Assembly (NCBI RefSeq): GCF_014648475.1
Contig: NZ_BMRE01000050.1
Span: 1 to 63,397, forward strand
From: Lentzea flava
GTDB taxonomy: Bacteria; Actinomycetota; Actinomycetes; Mycobacteriales; Pseudonocardiaceae
DNA: 63,397 nucleotides
Direction: 5' to 3'
Numbering within the stretch: position 1 is the stretch's first letter; every line of letters begins with the position of its first letter. Made by a program: the position numbers and the translations under genes. Positions 25,737-34,789 of the stretch are shown here, piece by piece. Under the pieces are notes generated by a model. The model ran no database searches. It was not told where the DNA came from and worked only from the letters and a program-made list of their open reading frames with translations.

Positions 25737-26762
25737 ATGACGTGGATGGTCTACGGCGCCAACGGCTACACCGGACGCCTCATCGCGGAGCTCGCGATCG
25801 AGCGCGGAGAACGGCCGATCCTCGCGGGGCGCTCGCGGGAGAAGGTCGAGCCGATCGCTCTCGAACTGGGCCTGGAGCACCGGGCGTTCGACCTGAGCCG
25901 GGCGAGTGATCACCTGAAGGACGTCGAGGCCGTCGTGCACTGCGCGGGCCCGTTCGCCCACACGTCCGCGGCGATGGTCGACGCCTGCCTGGATACCGGC
26001 ACGCACTACCTCGACATCACCGGTGAGATCGACGTGTTCGAGTCCATTGGCCTGAGGGACGCCGACGCGCGTGAAGCCGGCATCGCGCTGCTCCCCGGTG
26101 CTGGGTTCGACGTCGTTCCCACGGACTGCGTCGCCGCGATCCTCAAGAACGCCCTGCCGACCGCCACCCACCTCGACCTCGCGTTCGTCGTCGGGGGAGG
26201 AGCGAGCGCGGGGACGGCCAGGACGTCGGTCGAGGCCGCCGCGGTCGGTGGGCGGATCAGGGAGAACGGGGAGCTGAAGGGCGTCCGCATCGGCCACCGT
26301 CGCCGCACCGCCCGCTTCCGCTCCGGCCCGCGCGAGGTCGGCAGCATCCCGTGGGGTGACGTCAGCACCGCCTACCGGTCGACCGGCATCCCGAACATCA
26401 CGACGTTCACCGTCGTGCCGGGCGTGCTCGGGCAGCTGCAGCAGGTGTTCGCCCCGGTGTTGCAGACATCGCTCGTGCAGACGTTCGCGAAGAGCGTCGC
26501 CGGCAAGGTCAAGGGCCCCGACGAGCGCAAGCGCGCGAACACGAGGGCCGAGGTGTTCGGCGAGGCCTGGGACGACCAGACCAAGGTCGAGTGCGCGATC
26601 ACCACGCCCAACGCGTACAGCCTCACCGCCGACTCCGTGCTCCGCGCCGTCGGCAAGATCGGCGGCGTCGCACCCGGCGTTCACACGCCGTCGAGCGCGT
26701 TCGGTGCCGACTTCGTCCGCGAGCTGGACGGCGTCGTGGCGGGCGAGGTGCGTTTCTCCTGA
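25737..26762 (+). CDS. Saccharopine dehydrogenase-like NAD(P)-binding protein
   Basis: The 341-residue protein opens with a Rossmann fingerprint (YGANGYTGRLIAELA) and follows the saccharopine-dehydrogenase/trans-enoyl-reductase-like pattern: VHCAGPFAHTSAAMVDACL, HYLDITGEI, and LLPGAGFDVVPTDC. Family members in actinobacteria act as oxidoreductases in lipid or amino acid metabolism, mostly uncharacterised. Its TGA stop is the first triplet of the conserved promoter of the following ESX-type operon. Confidence 0.8.
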   Translation: MTWMVYGANGYTGRLIAELAIERGERPILAGRSREKVEPIALELGLEHRAFDLSRASDHLKDVEAVVHCAGPFAHTSAAMVDACLDTGTHYLDITGEIDVFESIGLRDADAREAGIALLPGAGFDVVPTDCVAAILKNALPTATHLDLAFVVGGGASAGTARTSVEAAAVGGRIRENGELKGVRIGHRRRTARFRSGPREVGSIPWGDVSTAYRSTGIPNITTFTVVPGVLGQLQQVFAPVLQTSLVQTFAKSVAGKVKGPDERKRANTRAEVFGEAWDDQTKVECAITTPNAYSLTADSVLRAVGKIGGVAPGVHTPSSAFGADFVRELDGVVAGEVRFS

Positions 26763-26795
26763 CCGGGAGGGGTCCCGGCGCCCTGCCGCCACGCT
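26760..26795 (+). promoter_or_regulatory. Conserved leaderless promoter of the ESX-type operon
   Basis: TGACCGGGAGGGGTCCCG is followed after 11 nt by CCACGCT, and the ATG comes 6 nt later. The same two blocks at the same distances precede the FHA gene at 32033. The -10-like element is CACGCT and the -35 region is GAGGGG inside an inverted repeat CCGGGA-GGGG-TCCCGG. No ribosome site is present, so the mRNA would be leaderless. Confidence 0.6.
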
Positions 26796-26801
26796 GTGTG
26801 C

Positions 26802-27107
26802 ATGGGCGACTTCGAACTGACAATCGACACTCTTCACAGGGTGGTCGCTGAGCACGGCAAGGTGCACGACGACCTGACCGCCGCCAACCTGAAGTGCCAG
26901 CCGCTCGCGGAGATCCGGCCTCCGATGCGGGACCCCGCGACCACCGGCTACGTCACCGCGGCCAGCCAGGCGGGCCGGCAGCACCTCGACGCCGTCACCA
27001 GGATCGAGCGGGAGCTGCAGGCACGGATCGACGCGCTGAAGGCGTCGGTCGACCAGTACGAGAAGACGGAGCGGGCCAACCAGCGACGGCTGGCGGTGCA
27101 GGACTGA
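26802..27107 (+). CDS. Small WXG100-like protein of an ESX-type operon
   Basis: The 101-residue protein (MGDFELTIDTLHRVVAEHGK) is almost wholly alpha-helical, with a break in the middle (ADIRPP-like IRPPMRDPATTGY) and a long C-terminal helix. That is the helical-hairpin build of ESAT-6-like partners, although a strict WXG motif is missing. Its stop overlaps the next start as TGATG, so it is coupled to the PPE-like gene. It probably forms a complex with that protein for type VII secretion. Confidence 0.65.
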   Translation: MGDFELTIDTLHRVVAEHGKVHDDLTAANLKCQPLAEIRPPMRDPATTGYVTAASQAGRQHLDAVTRIERELQARIDALKASVDQYEKTERANQRRLAVQD

Positions 27108-28315
27108 TGGCCGGGCTCAGCGGATACGACATCTGGCAGATGGCGTCGCAGGGCGAGAGCCCCGAGGTGCTCATCAAGGCAGCGGACGTGTCGCAGAGCG
27201 CGCGCACGCGGATCGAGAACCTCAGCGCGGAGCTCCGCCGGCTCACCGGCCAGCTCCAGTCGAACTGGCAGGGCAAGGCGTCGGACCGCGCCGCCGAGGC
27301 CGCGCAGCCGATCGACCAGGCGCTCCAGCGGGCGCAGGAGGCCCTGGACCAGGCCGACGTCTCGTTGCGGGCGCAGGCGGACAGGTACGCCGCGTTCAAG
27401 AAGCAGGTCATGCCGATGGCGACGCCCCAGCCGCCGGAGCTGACCCTCTTCGACCAGCTCACGCCGTGGGACACCGACAGCGAGCTCGCCCGCAAGGCGT
27501 GGTTCGCGGCCGACGCGAACAACCGCCGTGTCTACGCGGAGTACGCCGCGGCCACCGGGCAGAACCAGGCGACCCTGCCGCAGATGGCTCAGGCATCCGG
27601 TGGCGTGCTCGCGACGGCCACCGCGGTCCAGGCCACGGCAGGACCGGGCGTGCAGGGCGCGACGTCCACTCCTCCCCAGGTCGGCGACGCGGGTGCGACG
27701 TCGCCCTCGTCAGCCGGATCTTCCAGTGGTGACAAGGCATCCGCGCCGCCGTCGACGAACGGTGGTGGCGGCGGCAAGACGTCCGCGAGCAACGCCGGTG
27801 GGGGCGACGGCGGCGGTGGCGGTCTTGCCGGACGGGTGCCCACCGGCCAGGCGCCGGCCGTTCCGAAGCAACCCGGTGACCGGACGACGGTCGCCGACCT
27901 GCCCAGTGGCGTGCCGGCCGTGCCGCTGGCCACGCGGCCACCGTCGGCCAGGGACACGGCGCACACGTCGGGCGTTCCGAAGGGCGACCACCTGGCGGGC
28001 GCCGCCGGAATGCTGCCGGGCGGGATGGGCATCGGCGATCCGACCGGAACGAGGGGGCAGCGGACGTCCCAGTCTCCAGGTGACCGCTCTGCCGTTCTCG
28101 GCAAGACGCTCACCAACGCTCCCGTGACGGCCGGTGCGCGCGGGGCGGTGGGCAAAGTCGGTGCGACCGGTGTGGGTGGCTTCGCGCCGCACGCCGCACA
28201 TGCGCGTGAGGAGGAAGACCGGGAGCACAAGCGGACCGTGTACCTGGAGGAGGACGCGGACGCGATCATCGGCAGCTTGCCCGGCAGCGTGGCACCCGTG
28301 ATCGGGGAGGACTGA
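27107..28315 (+). CDS. PPE/WXG100-type protein with Gly/Pro-rich C-terminus
   Basis: The N-terminal 190 residues of this 402-residue protein form a helical domain with a WXG motif (SNWQGKASDRA, about residue 47) and a second helical part (LFDQLTPWDTD onward). A long Ala/Gly/Ser/Pro-rich linker follows and ends in an acidic conserved tail (YLEEDADAIIGSL and PVIGED). This is the usual form of actinobacterial PPE-like type VII substrates outside mycobacteria. It overlaps its neighbours by TGATG on both sides. Confidence 0.75.
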   Translation: MAGLSGYDIWQMASQGESPEVLIKAADVSQSARTRIENLSAELRRLTGQLQSNWQGKASDRAAEAAQPIDQALQRAQEALDQADVSLRAQADRYAAFKKQVMPMATPQPPELTLFDQLTPWDTDSELARKAWFAADANNRRVYAEYAAATGQNQATLPQMAQASGGVLATATAVQATAGPGVQGATSTPPQVGDAGATSPSSAGSSSGDKASAPPSTNGGGGGKTSASNAGGGDGGGGGLAGRVPTGQAPAVPKQPGDRTTVADLPSGVPAVPLATRPPSARDTAHTSGVPKGDHLAGAAGMLPGGMGIGDPTGTRGQRTSQSPGDRSAVLGKTLTNAPVTAGARGAVGKVGATGVGGFAPHAAHAREEEDREHKRTVYLEEDADAIIGSLPGSVAPVIGED

Positions 28316-28971
28316 TGTTGCGCGCACCGGTGGTCCTGTCGGACACGGCGTTCGACGTGCTGTGGCACCACGACGACCTCGGCGAGCACCACACCGTGCT
28401 GCACGTGTCGCCGAGCGAGGCCAACGCACTGGAAGTCGAGCACGCACTGCACCGCGAGGGTGTGCGGATCGACGACACGCTGGATGCCTTGCGGGTACTG
28501 GCATTCGCCGACTTCGAGTGCTTCGGGTGGATCGGGTTCACCCGCGAGGACACGCTGCCCGTCGTGGCGGCCACCGCCGGACGGCACGGCGTCTTCGCGT
28601 TGCGGGACAACGGTTACGTGCGGATCGAGGCGGTGCGGGGCAACCCGGCGGACACGCTTCTGGCGCACCTTCCCGAGATGCCGCCAGGAAGGGGCGCGTC
28701 GATCAACGCGCGCGCCGGCGAGGCACAGCACTCACGAGCGCTGGACGAGCTGATGCAGCGCCCGCGAACGTGCGTCGCGAAGCTCTACGCGGCCAGGCGG
28801 GACCGGCACGGGCGGCGCCGGCGGTCGGAGTCGTTCCTCACCACCATCGACTGCCCGGACGGCCGCTGGCTCGTCACCCGGTACACCGACGGCCGCGGTG
28901 AGCGCTGGGTGCACGCCACCCCCGCCACCCACCACATCGTCAGCGAATGGCTGCACCGCCTCGCGGCCTGA
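28315..28971 (+). CDS. EspG-family ESX secretion-associated protein
   Basis: The 218-residue protein (LSDTAFDVLWHHDDLGEHHT start region) matches the EspG family, cytoplasmic chaperones that hold PE-PPE-like pairs soluble until the ESX machine exports them. The C-terminal SFLTTIDCPDGRWLVTRYTD and the final helix fit. It is the third gene of the coupled operon. No ESX core genes (EccB-EccE, MycP) are in the window, so the pair would be exported by a system encoded elsewhere. Confidence 0.8.
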   Translation: MLRAPVVLSDTAFDVLWHHDDLGEHHTVLHVSPSEANALEVEHALHREGVRIDDTLDALRVLAFADFECFGWIGFTREDTLPVVAATAGRHGVFALRDNGYVRIEAVRGNPADTLLAHLPEMPPGRGASINARAGEAQHSRALDELMQRPRTCVAKLYAARRDRHGRRRRSESFLTTIDCPDGRWLVTRYTDGRGERWVHATPATHHIVSEWLHRLAA

Positions 28972-29000
28972 TCGAACGTCAACTCTGCAAAGGAGATCTC

Positions 29001-30176
29001 ATGGCAATGCGCAAGGGCCTCGCGGCCGCGACCGCGGTGGCATTGCTGCCGGTGGCCGCGATGGCGGCGGACGCGGCGGAGAGAGCCGCGGCGACCCTGC
29101 CCGTCACCGCGGTGGTGGCCAGCGGCGACGACGGCAACGTGCCCGCGAACACCCTGGACGGCAACCTGGGGACCCGCTGGTCGGCGAAGGGCGACGGCGC
29201 GTGGATCAGCTTCGATCTCGGCGCGGCCCAGCCGGTGTCCGCGGTGAGCATCGCGTGGCACCAGGGCGATCAGCGCACGGCGACGTTCGACCTGCTGACG
29301 TCCGCCGACGGCAGCACGTGGGCACCGGCGGCGGAGGGACTGACCAGCCGCAGGACGCTCGCCCAGGAGGTGTACGACATCCCCGACGCCGAAGCGCGGT
29401 ACGTGCGGATCGTCGGCCACGGCAACTCGTCGGGCAACGGGTGGAACTCGATCACCGAGGTCGACGTGCTCGGGCCTGGCGGCGGTGATCCCGCTCCGTG
29501 CGAACGGCCGGCGCAGGTGCTCGACCTGCGGAACTGGAAGATCACGCTGCCGGTCGACGACCCGGACAAGGACGGCACGCAGCCGCGCGAGATCACCCAG
29601 CCGAAGCTGGACGGCTTCGCGCAGGACCCGTGGTTCGTCACCGACTCCGGCTGCAAGGGCGTGCGGTTCCGCGCGCCCGTCAACGGAGTCACCACTCAGA
29701 ACAGCAAGAATCCGCGATCCGAACTGCGGGAGATGACCGACGACGGCACGAAGCTCGCGAGCTGGTCCTCGACCTCCGGCAAGCACACCATGGTCGTCGA
29801 GCAGGCCGTCACGGCATTGCCGAAGGAAAGGCCCTACGTGGTCGTCGGGCAGATCCACGACTCGAGTGACGACGTCACCGTGTTCCGCCTCGAAGGCACC
29901 AAGCTCTATCTCACGAATGGGGACAACAGTCGGTACAAACTGATTGACGACGACTACCGGCTCGGGACCCGGTTCCAGGCGAAGTTCGAGGTCAGCGACG
30001 GCAAGGTCAGGGCGTATTACAACGACCAGCTGGTCGGCACCATCGCGACGTCGTTCTCCGGCGGCTACTTCAAGGCCGGTGCCTACACGCAGGCCAACTG
30101 CGGGAACTCCGCGCCGTGCGACGCGAGCAATTTCGGGCAGGTCACGATCTACAAGCTCACGGTCACCCATCGCTGA
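29001..30176 (+). CDS. Secreted PL7 alginate lyase with F5/8 type C domain
   Basis: The 391-residue protein has a signal peptide (to about residue 26), a discoidin-like F5/8 type C carbohydrate-binding domain at about 32-158, and a polysaccharide lyase family 7 catalytic domain at 170-391. The three PL7 signatures are present: RSELREM (239-245), QIH (284-286, with the catalytic His) and YFKAGAYTQ (356-364, with the catalytic Tyr). It should cleave alginate or a related polyuronate outside the cell by beta-elimination; QIH members often prefer polyguluronate. AAGGAGA precedes the ATG. It starts 29 bp after the espG-like gene, so read-through from that operon is possible. Confidence 0.9.
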   Translation: MAMRKGLAAATAVALLPVAAMAADAAERAAATLPVTAVVASGDDGNVPANTLDGNLGTRWSAKGDGAWISFDLGAAQPVSAVSIAWHQGDQRTATFDLLTSADGSTWAPAAEGLTSRRTLAQEVYDIPDAEARYVRIVGHGNSSGNGWNSITEVDVLGPGGGDPAPCERPAQVLDLRNWKITLPVDDPDKDGTQPREITQPKLDGFAQDPWFVTDSGCKGVRFRAPVNGVTTQNSKNPRSELREMTDDGTKLASWSSTSGKHTMVVEQAVTALPKERPYVVVGQIHDSSDDVTVFRLEGTKLYLTNGDNSRYKLIDDDYRLGTRFQAKFEVSDGKVRAYYNDQLVGTIATSFSGGYFKAGAYTQANCGNSAPCDASNFGQVTIYKLTVTHR

Positions 30177-30268
30177 CAGGCGCTTTTCCACGTGCGCGCG
30201 CATTTGTGAGAAACGCTTCGATTCGCACCCTATGGTGGTGACGGAGCGGAATCACTAAGCTGCGGTGC

Positions 30269-31993
30269 GTGCGTACGGGGGATTTGGTCGACGGGCGCTA
30301 TCGGCTCGAAGACGCGAAGGGATCCGGCTCCGGGGGAATCGTCTGGACCGCGTTCGACACGAAGCTCAAGCGGACGGTCGCGCTCAAACGCCCGCACGGC
30401 GCGGTGAGCGCGGCCGACCGCGAGCAGTTCCGGCGCGAGGCCGAGATCGCGGCACAGGTGCACCACCCGAACCTGATCGCGGTCTTCGACGCCGTGGACG
30501 GCTGGCTCGTGATGGAGCACCTGGAGTCGAGAAGCCTGGATCTGATCCTGGCCGACGGCCCGCTGCCGGCGGACCGGGTCGCGCGGATCGGCGTGCAGAC
30601 CGCGGCGGCGCTGGCCGCCGTCCACGCGCGCGGCATCGTCCACCGCGACGTCAAGCCGGGCAACGTTCTCGTCGCCGCCGACGACCTCACCAAGCTGACG
30701 GACTTCGGCATCTCCGTCTGGCGCGAGGTCACCGGGTTCGACGACGCGCGGGTCAGCGGCACGCCCGCGTACACCGCGCCGGAGGTGGCGGCCGGGCATC
30801 CCGCCGGCCGCGAGTCGGACGTGTTCTCGCTCGGCGCGACGCTCTACGCGGCGCTGGAGGGGACACCGCCGTTCGGCACGGACGAGCCGGCCGTGGTGCT
30901 CGAACGGGCCCGCGCCGGTGAGATTCCCCCGATGCGGCACGAGGGTCCGCTCGCGGACCTGCTCGCCGAGATGCTGCAGCGCAAGCCGGGCCGGCGTCCG
31001 TCGGCGGAGAAGGTGCGGCAACGGCTGCGCGAGATCGTCGGCGACTGGGAACCGTCCGCCGCGCCGCCCGCCGGACCGCCGTGGTGGCGGCGCAGGACTT
31101 TCCAGGCCGCCGGTGCCGGCGTGGTCGTGGTGGCGCTGACGGCGGCGGTGGTCGCGTTGGCACAACCCGGATCGAGCCGCGCCGACCTGGTCGGGGACGA
31201 GCGCACGGCCGAACCGTGCGCGCTGCTTCAGGCGAGCGACTTCACGGAGTTCGGCCCGCCGGAGCTGAAACCCAAGTGGGGCAACTTCAACCGCTGCGAC
31301 GTGCTGATCGACGTGGGGCGGGAGGAGAAGCTCCGGGTCGAGCTGCAGCTCGCCACCATGGCGTCCCAGCTGCGCAACGCGACGTGGCGCACGATCGCCG
31401 CCCCGCCGTTCGAGGTCCTCGACGTCCCGTCGGGCGACGAGCCGGAGTGCAACCGGCTGGTGATCATCGACGACAGGTACGGGGTGCGGTTGACCGCGGG
31501 ACTGGAAGACTCCCCGAAAGACCTGTGCAAGATCGCCGACGTCGCGGTGGAGCGGGTGCGGCAGGTGCTGCGCGCGGGTCCGATTCCCCGTCGCACCGAA
31601 GAATTCCCGCCCGGATCGGCCGCGCGCATCGACACGTGCGGTCTGCTGCCCGCCGACGCGCTGCCGAGCTTCACCGCCGGCGTGAACGTGTTCGGTGGCT
31701 GGTCCTGCAAGTGGTACACGGCGACCACCCAGACCGGTGTGCACGTGCGTTATGACCAGCACGAGGCCAGGTGGCCGATCAAGGGAACGCTGAAGCCCGT
31801 GGGCGGCCATGAGGCCTACCTCCAGGAGTCCGACGACGAGTGCACGTACCGGGTGCCCTACCACCCGTCGAACCAGCCGAAGGTCGCTCTCGTCGACGTG
31901 TTGATGCTGACCGTGTCGGACGGGCCGAAGGACCAGCGGTGCGCCATGGCCGAACGGCTGACCAAGATCGCGGCCGACAACATGAACCGCTGA
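30269..31993 (+). CDS. Membrane Ser/Thr protein kinase (PknB type)
   Basis: The 574-residue protein has an intracellular kinase domain (about 10-260) with Lys40 in VALK, the catalytic HRDVKPGN (Asp127) and DFG (Asp145). A single membrane helix lies at about 271-293. An extracellular domain of about 280 residues follows, with paired cysteines (EPCALL, NRCDV, ECNRL, DTCGLL, WSCKWY). This domain looks like a duplicated lipoprotein-like sensor module, not PASTA repeats. The start is GTG without a clear ribosome site. The neighbouring FHA gene offers a likely phosphothreonine-binding partner. Confidence 0.88.
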   Translation: MRTGDLVDGRYRLEDAKGSGSGGIVWTAFDTKLKRTVALKRPHGAVSAADREQFRREAEIAAQVHHPNLIAVFDAVDGWLVMEHLESRSLDLILADGPLPADRVARIGVQTAAALAAVHARGIVHRDVKPGNVLVAADDLTKLTDFGISVWREVTGFDDARVSGTPAYTAPEVAAGHPAGRESDVFSLGATLYAALEGTPPFGTDEPAVVLERARAGEIPPMRHEGPLADLLAEMLQRKPGRRPSAEKVRQRLREIVGDWEPSAAPPAGPPWWRRRTFQAAGAGVVVVALTAAVVALAQPGSSRADLVGDERTAEPCALLQASDFTEFGPPELKPKWGNFNRCDVLIDVGREEKLRVELQLATMASQLRNATWRTIAAPPFEVLDVPSGDEPECNRLVIIDDRYGVRLTAGLEDSPKDLCKIADVAVERVRQVLRAGPIPRRTEEFPPGSAARIDTCGLLPADALPSFTAGVNVFGGWSCKWYTATTQTGVHVRYDQHEARWPIKGTLKPVGGHEAYLQESDDECTYRVPYHPSNQPKVALVDVLMLTVSDGPKDQRCAMAERLTKIAADNMNR

Positions 31994-32026
31994 CCGGGAG
32001 GGGTCCCGCGCGGCAACGTCCACACT
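31991..32026 (+). promoter_or_regulatory. Conserved leaderless promoter of the FHA gene
   Basis: It has the same TGACCGGGAGGGGTCCCG block as 26760, then 11 nt, CCACACT, 6 nt and ATG. As in the other copy, the TGA of the block is the stop codon of the upstream gene. The match in sequence and in all three distances makes coincidence unlikely. Confidence 0.6.
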
Positions 32027-32032
32027 CCTGGG

Positions 32033-32809
32033 ATGTACGCGACTTTCGAGGAGCCGGCCATGAAACACGACAGTCTGGCGCGCGGGGTGGCCGGTGCGGC
32101 TCCCGGCGCGGTCGTCGCACTCACCGTCAGCGGCAAGGTGAGCGCCGCACCCGTGGGCGGTGCGTCGATCCGGTTCGGCCGCAACCGTCCCGCGGTCGAC
32201 GTCTGCGTCGGTGAGACCGATCTGCGGGTGAGCCGCCTGCACGGGGTGCTGACCCACGACAGCGGCCGGTGGTGGGTGAGCAACACCGGTCAGCTGCCCA
32301 TCCGGCTGCCGGGAACGCGGTTGCTGTTCAAGGACGAGGACCCGCTCCCGCTGTCGGACGGGTACACGCCGCTGTTCGTCCGCGGTGTGCGCGAACACCT
32401 GCTGGAGGTGTACGTCGCCGGTGAGGACGGCGGCCAGCCCGCGACGCTGCACAGCGCGGCGACCCAGCAGCCGAAGCGGTGGCGGCTCACCGAGGACGAA
32501 CGGCTCCTGCTCGTCCTTTTGGGACAGCGGTACCTGCTGCACGAGGCGAACCCTCAGCCCGTGCAACGAAGTGAGGTCGCGGCCGCCATGGCGGAGCTGC
32601 GGGCAGGCCAGGACTGGAACGTCAAACGGGTGGACCGCGTGATCGCCGACGTGCGGGCGCGGTTGTCCAAGGCAGGGGTGACGGGCCTGCGGCGCGAGGA
32701 GGTCGGCGAGCCCGTCGGCAACTCGCTCAACGACAACCTGCTCAAGGAGCTGGTGCTGTCGACCACGCTGGTGCCGCCGGATCTCGCACTGCTGGACGAG
32801 CTGTACTGA
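32033..32809 (+). CDS. FHA-domain protein
   Basis: The 258-residue protein carries an FHA phosphothreonine-binding domain at about 45-125: SIRFGRN, then VSRLHG, and the Asn of VSNTG. The C-terminal half is helical (RLTEDERLLLVLLGQRYL onward) and resembles a winged helix or an FHA-effector tail. It follows the membrane kinase by 39 bp and is a likely target or adaptor. I prefer the ATG at the shared leaderless promoter; a second ATG 27 bp downstream (MKHDSLARG) has a good GAGGAG site and is a real alternative. Confidence 0.8.
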   Translation: MYATFEEPAMKHDSLARGVAGAAPGAVVALTVSGKVSAAPVGGASIRFGRNRPAVDVCVGETDLRVSRLHGVLTHDSGRWWVSNTGQLPIRLPGTRLLFKDEDPLPLSDGYTPLFVRGVREHLLEVYVAGEDGGQPATLHSAATQQPKRWRLTEDERLLLVLLGQRYLLHEANPQPVQRSEVAAAMAELRAGQDWNVKRVDRVIADVRARLSKAGVTGLRREEVGEPVGNSLNDNLLKELVLSTTLVPPDLALLDELY

Positions 32810-32837
32810 GGAAGCAGGCCACCCGGCCTGCTTCCTC
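32808..32837. terminator. Terminator between the FHA gene and lipA
   Basis: GAGGAAGCAGGCC pairs with its complement over 13 bp around a 4-nt loop, and the left arm overlaps the FHA stop codon. It serves both convergent genes. Confidence 0.85.
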
Positions 32838-32845
32838 GGCGGGGC

Positions 32846-33847
32846 TCAGCGCGGGGCGAGCAGGCTCGTGATCTCCTGCGACGCGGAGACGGTGAGCAGG
32901 TGCTGGAGGTTCTCCGGGAGCTCCTCGCCGCGCTTCTGCTTCGCCTGCGCGTAGAGGCGGCCGGCGCGGTAGGAGGAGCGGACCAGCGGGCCCGCCATCA
33001 CACCGAGGAAGCCGATCTTCTCGGCCATCTCCTTGTGCTCGACGAACTCCTCCGGCTTCACCCAGCGCTCGACCGGGTGGTGCCGCGGCGACGGGCGCAG
33101 GTACTGGGTGATGGTGATGATGTCGCAGCCCGCGTCGTAGAGGTCGGCCAGCGCCTCGGTGACCTCCTCGGGGGTCTCGCCCATGCCGAGGATCAGGTTC
33201 GACTTGGTGACCAGGCCGAACTCGCGGGCCTTGGTGATCACCTCGAGGGAGCGCTCGTAGCGGAACGCGGGGCGGATGCGCTTGAAGATCCGCGGGACGG
33301 TCTCCAGGTTGTGCGCGAGGACCTCGGGACGCGACTCGAAGACCTCGTTCAGCTGCTCGGGGATCGCGTTGAAGTCCGGGATGAGCAGCTCGACGCCGGT
33401 GCCGGGGTTCAGCTCGTGGATCTGGCGGACGGTCTCCGCGTACAGCCACGCGCCGCCGTCCTCGAGGTCGTCACGAGCGACACCCGTGACCGTGGAGTAG
33501 CGCAGGCCCATCGCCTGGACACTCTCGGCGACGCGGCGGGGTTCGTCGCGGTCGAGGTCGGCGGGCTTGCCCGTGTCGATCTGGCAGAAGTCGCAGCGCC
33601 TGGTGCACTGCTCGCCGCCGATCAGGAACGTGGCCTCGCGGTCTTCCCAGCACTCGTAGATGTTGGGACAGCCGGCCTCTTCGCAGACCGTGTGCAGGCC
33701 CTCGCGCTTGACCAGACCCTTGAGCTCCCGGTACTCGGGGCCCATCTTCGCCCGCGTCTTGATCCACGAGGGCTTCTTCTCGATCGGCGTCTGGCTGTTG
33801 CGGACCTCGAGCCGCAGCAGCTTCCGACCCTCCGGTACCACAGTCAC
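32846..33847 (-). CDS. lipA: Lipoyl synthase
   Basis: LipA is a radical-SAM enzyme that inserts two sulfur atoms into octanoyl groups on the E2 subunits of pyruvate and 2-oxoglutarate dehydrogenases. The 333-residue protein has both cluster motifs: the auxiliary cluster cysteines in CEEAGCPNIYEC and the SAM cluster CTRRCDFC, and ends with the conserved VRSSYRAG. The start is GTG. lipB, which usually sits next to it, is not here. It serves AceE's complex. Confidence 0.96.
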   Translation of the reverse strand: MTVVPEGRKLLRLEVRNSQTPIEKKPSWIKTRAKMGPEYRELKGLVKREGLHTVCEEAGCPNIYECWEDREATFLIGGEQCTRRCDFCQIDTGKPADLDRDEPRRVAESVQAMGLRYSTVTGVARDDLEDGGAWLYAETVRQIHELNPGTGVELLIPDFNAIPEQLNEVFESRPEVLAHNLETVPRIFKRIRPAFRYERSLEVITKAREFGLVTKSNLILGMGETPEEVTEALADLYDAGCDIITITQYLRPSPRHHPVERWVKPEEFVEHKEMAEKIGFLGVMAGPLVRSSYRAGRLYAQAKQKRGEELPENLQHLLTVSASQEITSLLAPR

Positions 33848-33898
33848 GACCTCACCCTACGCTGCGACCTGGCGTGTCCGGCGTCACGTGCCGTCTGG

Positions 33899-34789
33899 TC
33901 AGGGCAGATCTGGCGTGATGCCCGTCAGTTTCACGGTGAGGTCCCACAGCCGGCTCGCGGCGAGGTCGTCGCGGGCGGCAGAGGTCATCCCCGCCTTGGT
34001 GGGGTGGCCGCGCAGACCCCGGAAGCCGTCCGGGCCGTAGTACTCGCCGCCGCGCGCCTCGGGAGACGTCGCCGCGTAGAGCTGCGGCAGTGCGCCCATC
34101 TCCACGGACTGGGAGAACAGGTGGCTGATCCTGCCGCCGATCCGCATGATCGACGACTTGTGCGCGTCGGCCATGTTGTTGGTCAGTTCGGTGGCCGTCA
34201 TGCCGGGATGGGCCGCAATGGACGTCACGTCCGATGCGCGACGTTCCAGCTCGCGTGCGAACAGGATGTTGGCCAGTTTGGACTGGCTGTAGGCACCGCT
34301 GGAGCTGTACGAGCGGCGCTCCCAGTTCGGGTCGTCGAAGTTCATGCGGCCGTATTGGTGCATGAGCGACGACACGGTCACCACGCGCGCGCCTGGACGT
34401 TGCCTCAGCGCGGGCAGCAGCAGCCACGTCAGGGCCGCGTGGCCCAGGTGGTTGGTGCCGAACTGGCGCTCGAAACCGTCGACCGTCTTGCCGTACGGGA
34501 CGGCCATGATGCCCGCGTTGTTGATGAGGACGTCGAGCGTGGCGACCTGCTCGGCGGCGGAGCGAACGGAGCCGAGGTCGGCGAGGTCGAGTTCGAGAAC
34601 CTCGGCGGAGCCCTGCACCGTTCGCCGTGCCGCTTCACCTCGTTGGACGGAGCGACAGCCCATGATCACGTGGGCCCCCTTGGCCGCGAGCACCTGGGCG
34701 GTGCGCAGGCCGAGACCGGAGTTCGCGCCGGTCACCAGGACGGTGCGGCCGGTCTGGTCGGGGATGTCGGCTTCGCTCCAACGACTCAT
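33899..34789 (-). CDS. Short-chain dehydrogenase/reductase, retinol-dehydrogenase-like
   Basis: The 296-residue SDR has TGANSGLG, NNAG, Ser in TVSSL and YSQSK, all catalytic elements. The late HPGMTATELTNN and GPDGFRGLRG patterns are typical of the actinobacterial retinol/protochlorophyllide-reductase-like subgroup. The substrate is unknown. It is coupled by ATGA to the small gene upstream and is divergent from a TetR regulator with palindromic operators between them, so it is probably induced by a ligand of that regulator. Confidence 0.85.
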   Translation of the reverse strand: MSRWSEADIPDQTGRTVLVTGANSGLGLRTAQVLAAKGAHVIMGCRSVQRGEAARRTVQGSAEVLELDLADLGSVRSAAEQVATLDVLINNAGIMAVPYGKTVDGFERQFGTNHLGHAALTWLLLPALRQRPGARVVTVSSLMHQYGRMNFDDPNWERRSYSSSGAYSQSKLANILFARELERRASDVTSIAAHPGMTATELTNNMADAHKSSIMRIGGRISHLFSQSVEMGALPQLYAATSPEARGGEYYGPDGFRGLRGHPTKAGMTSAARDDLAASRLWDLTVKLTGITPDLP

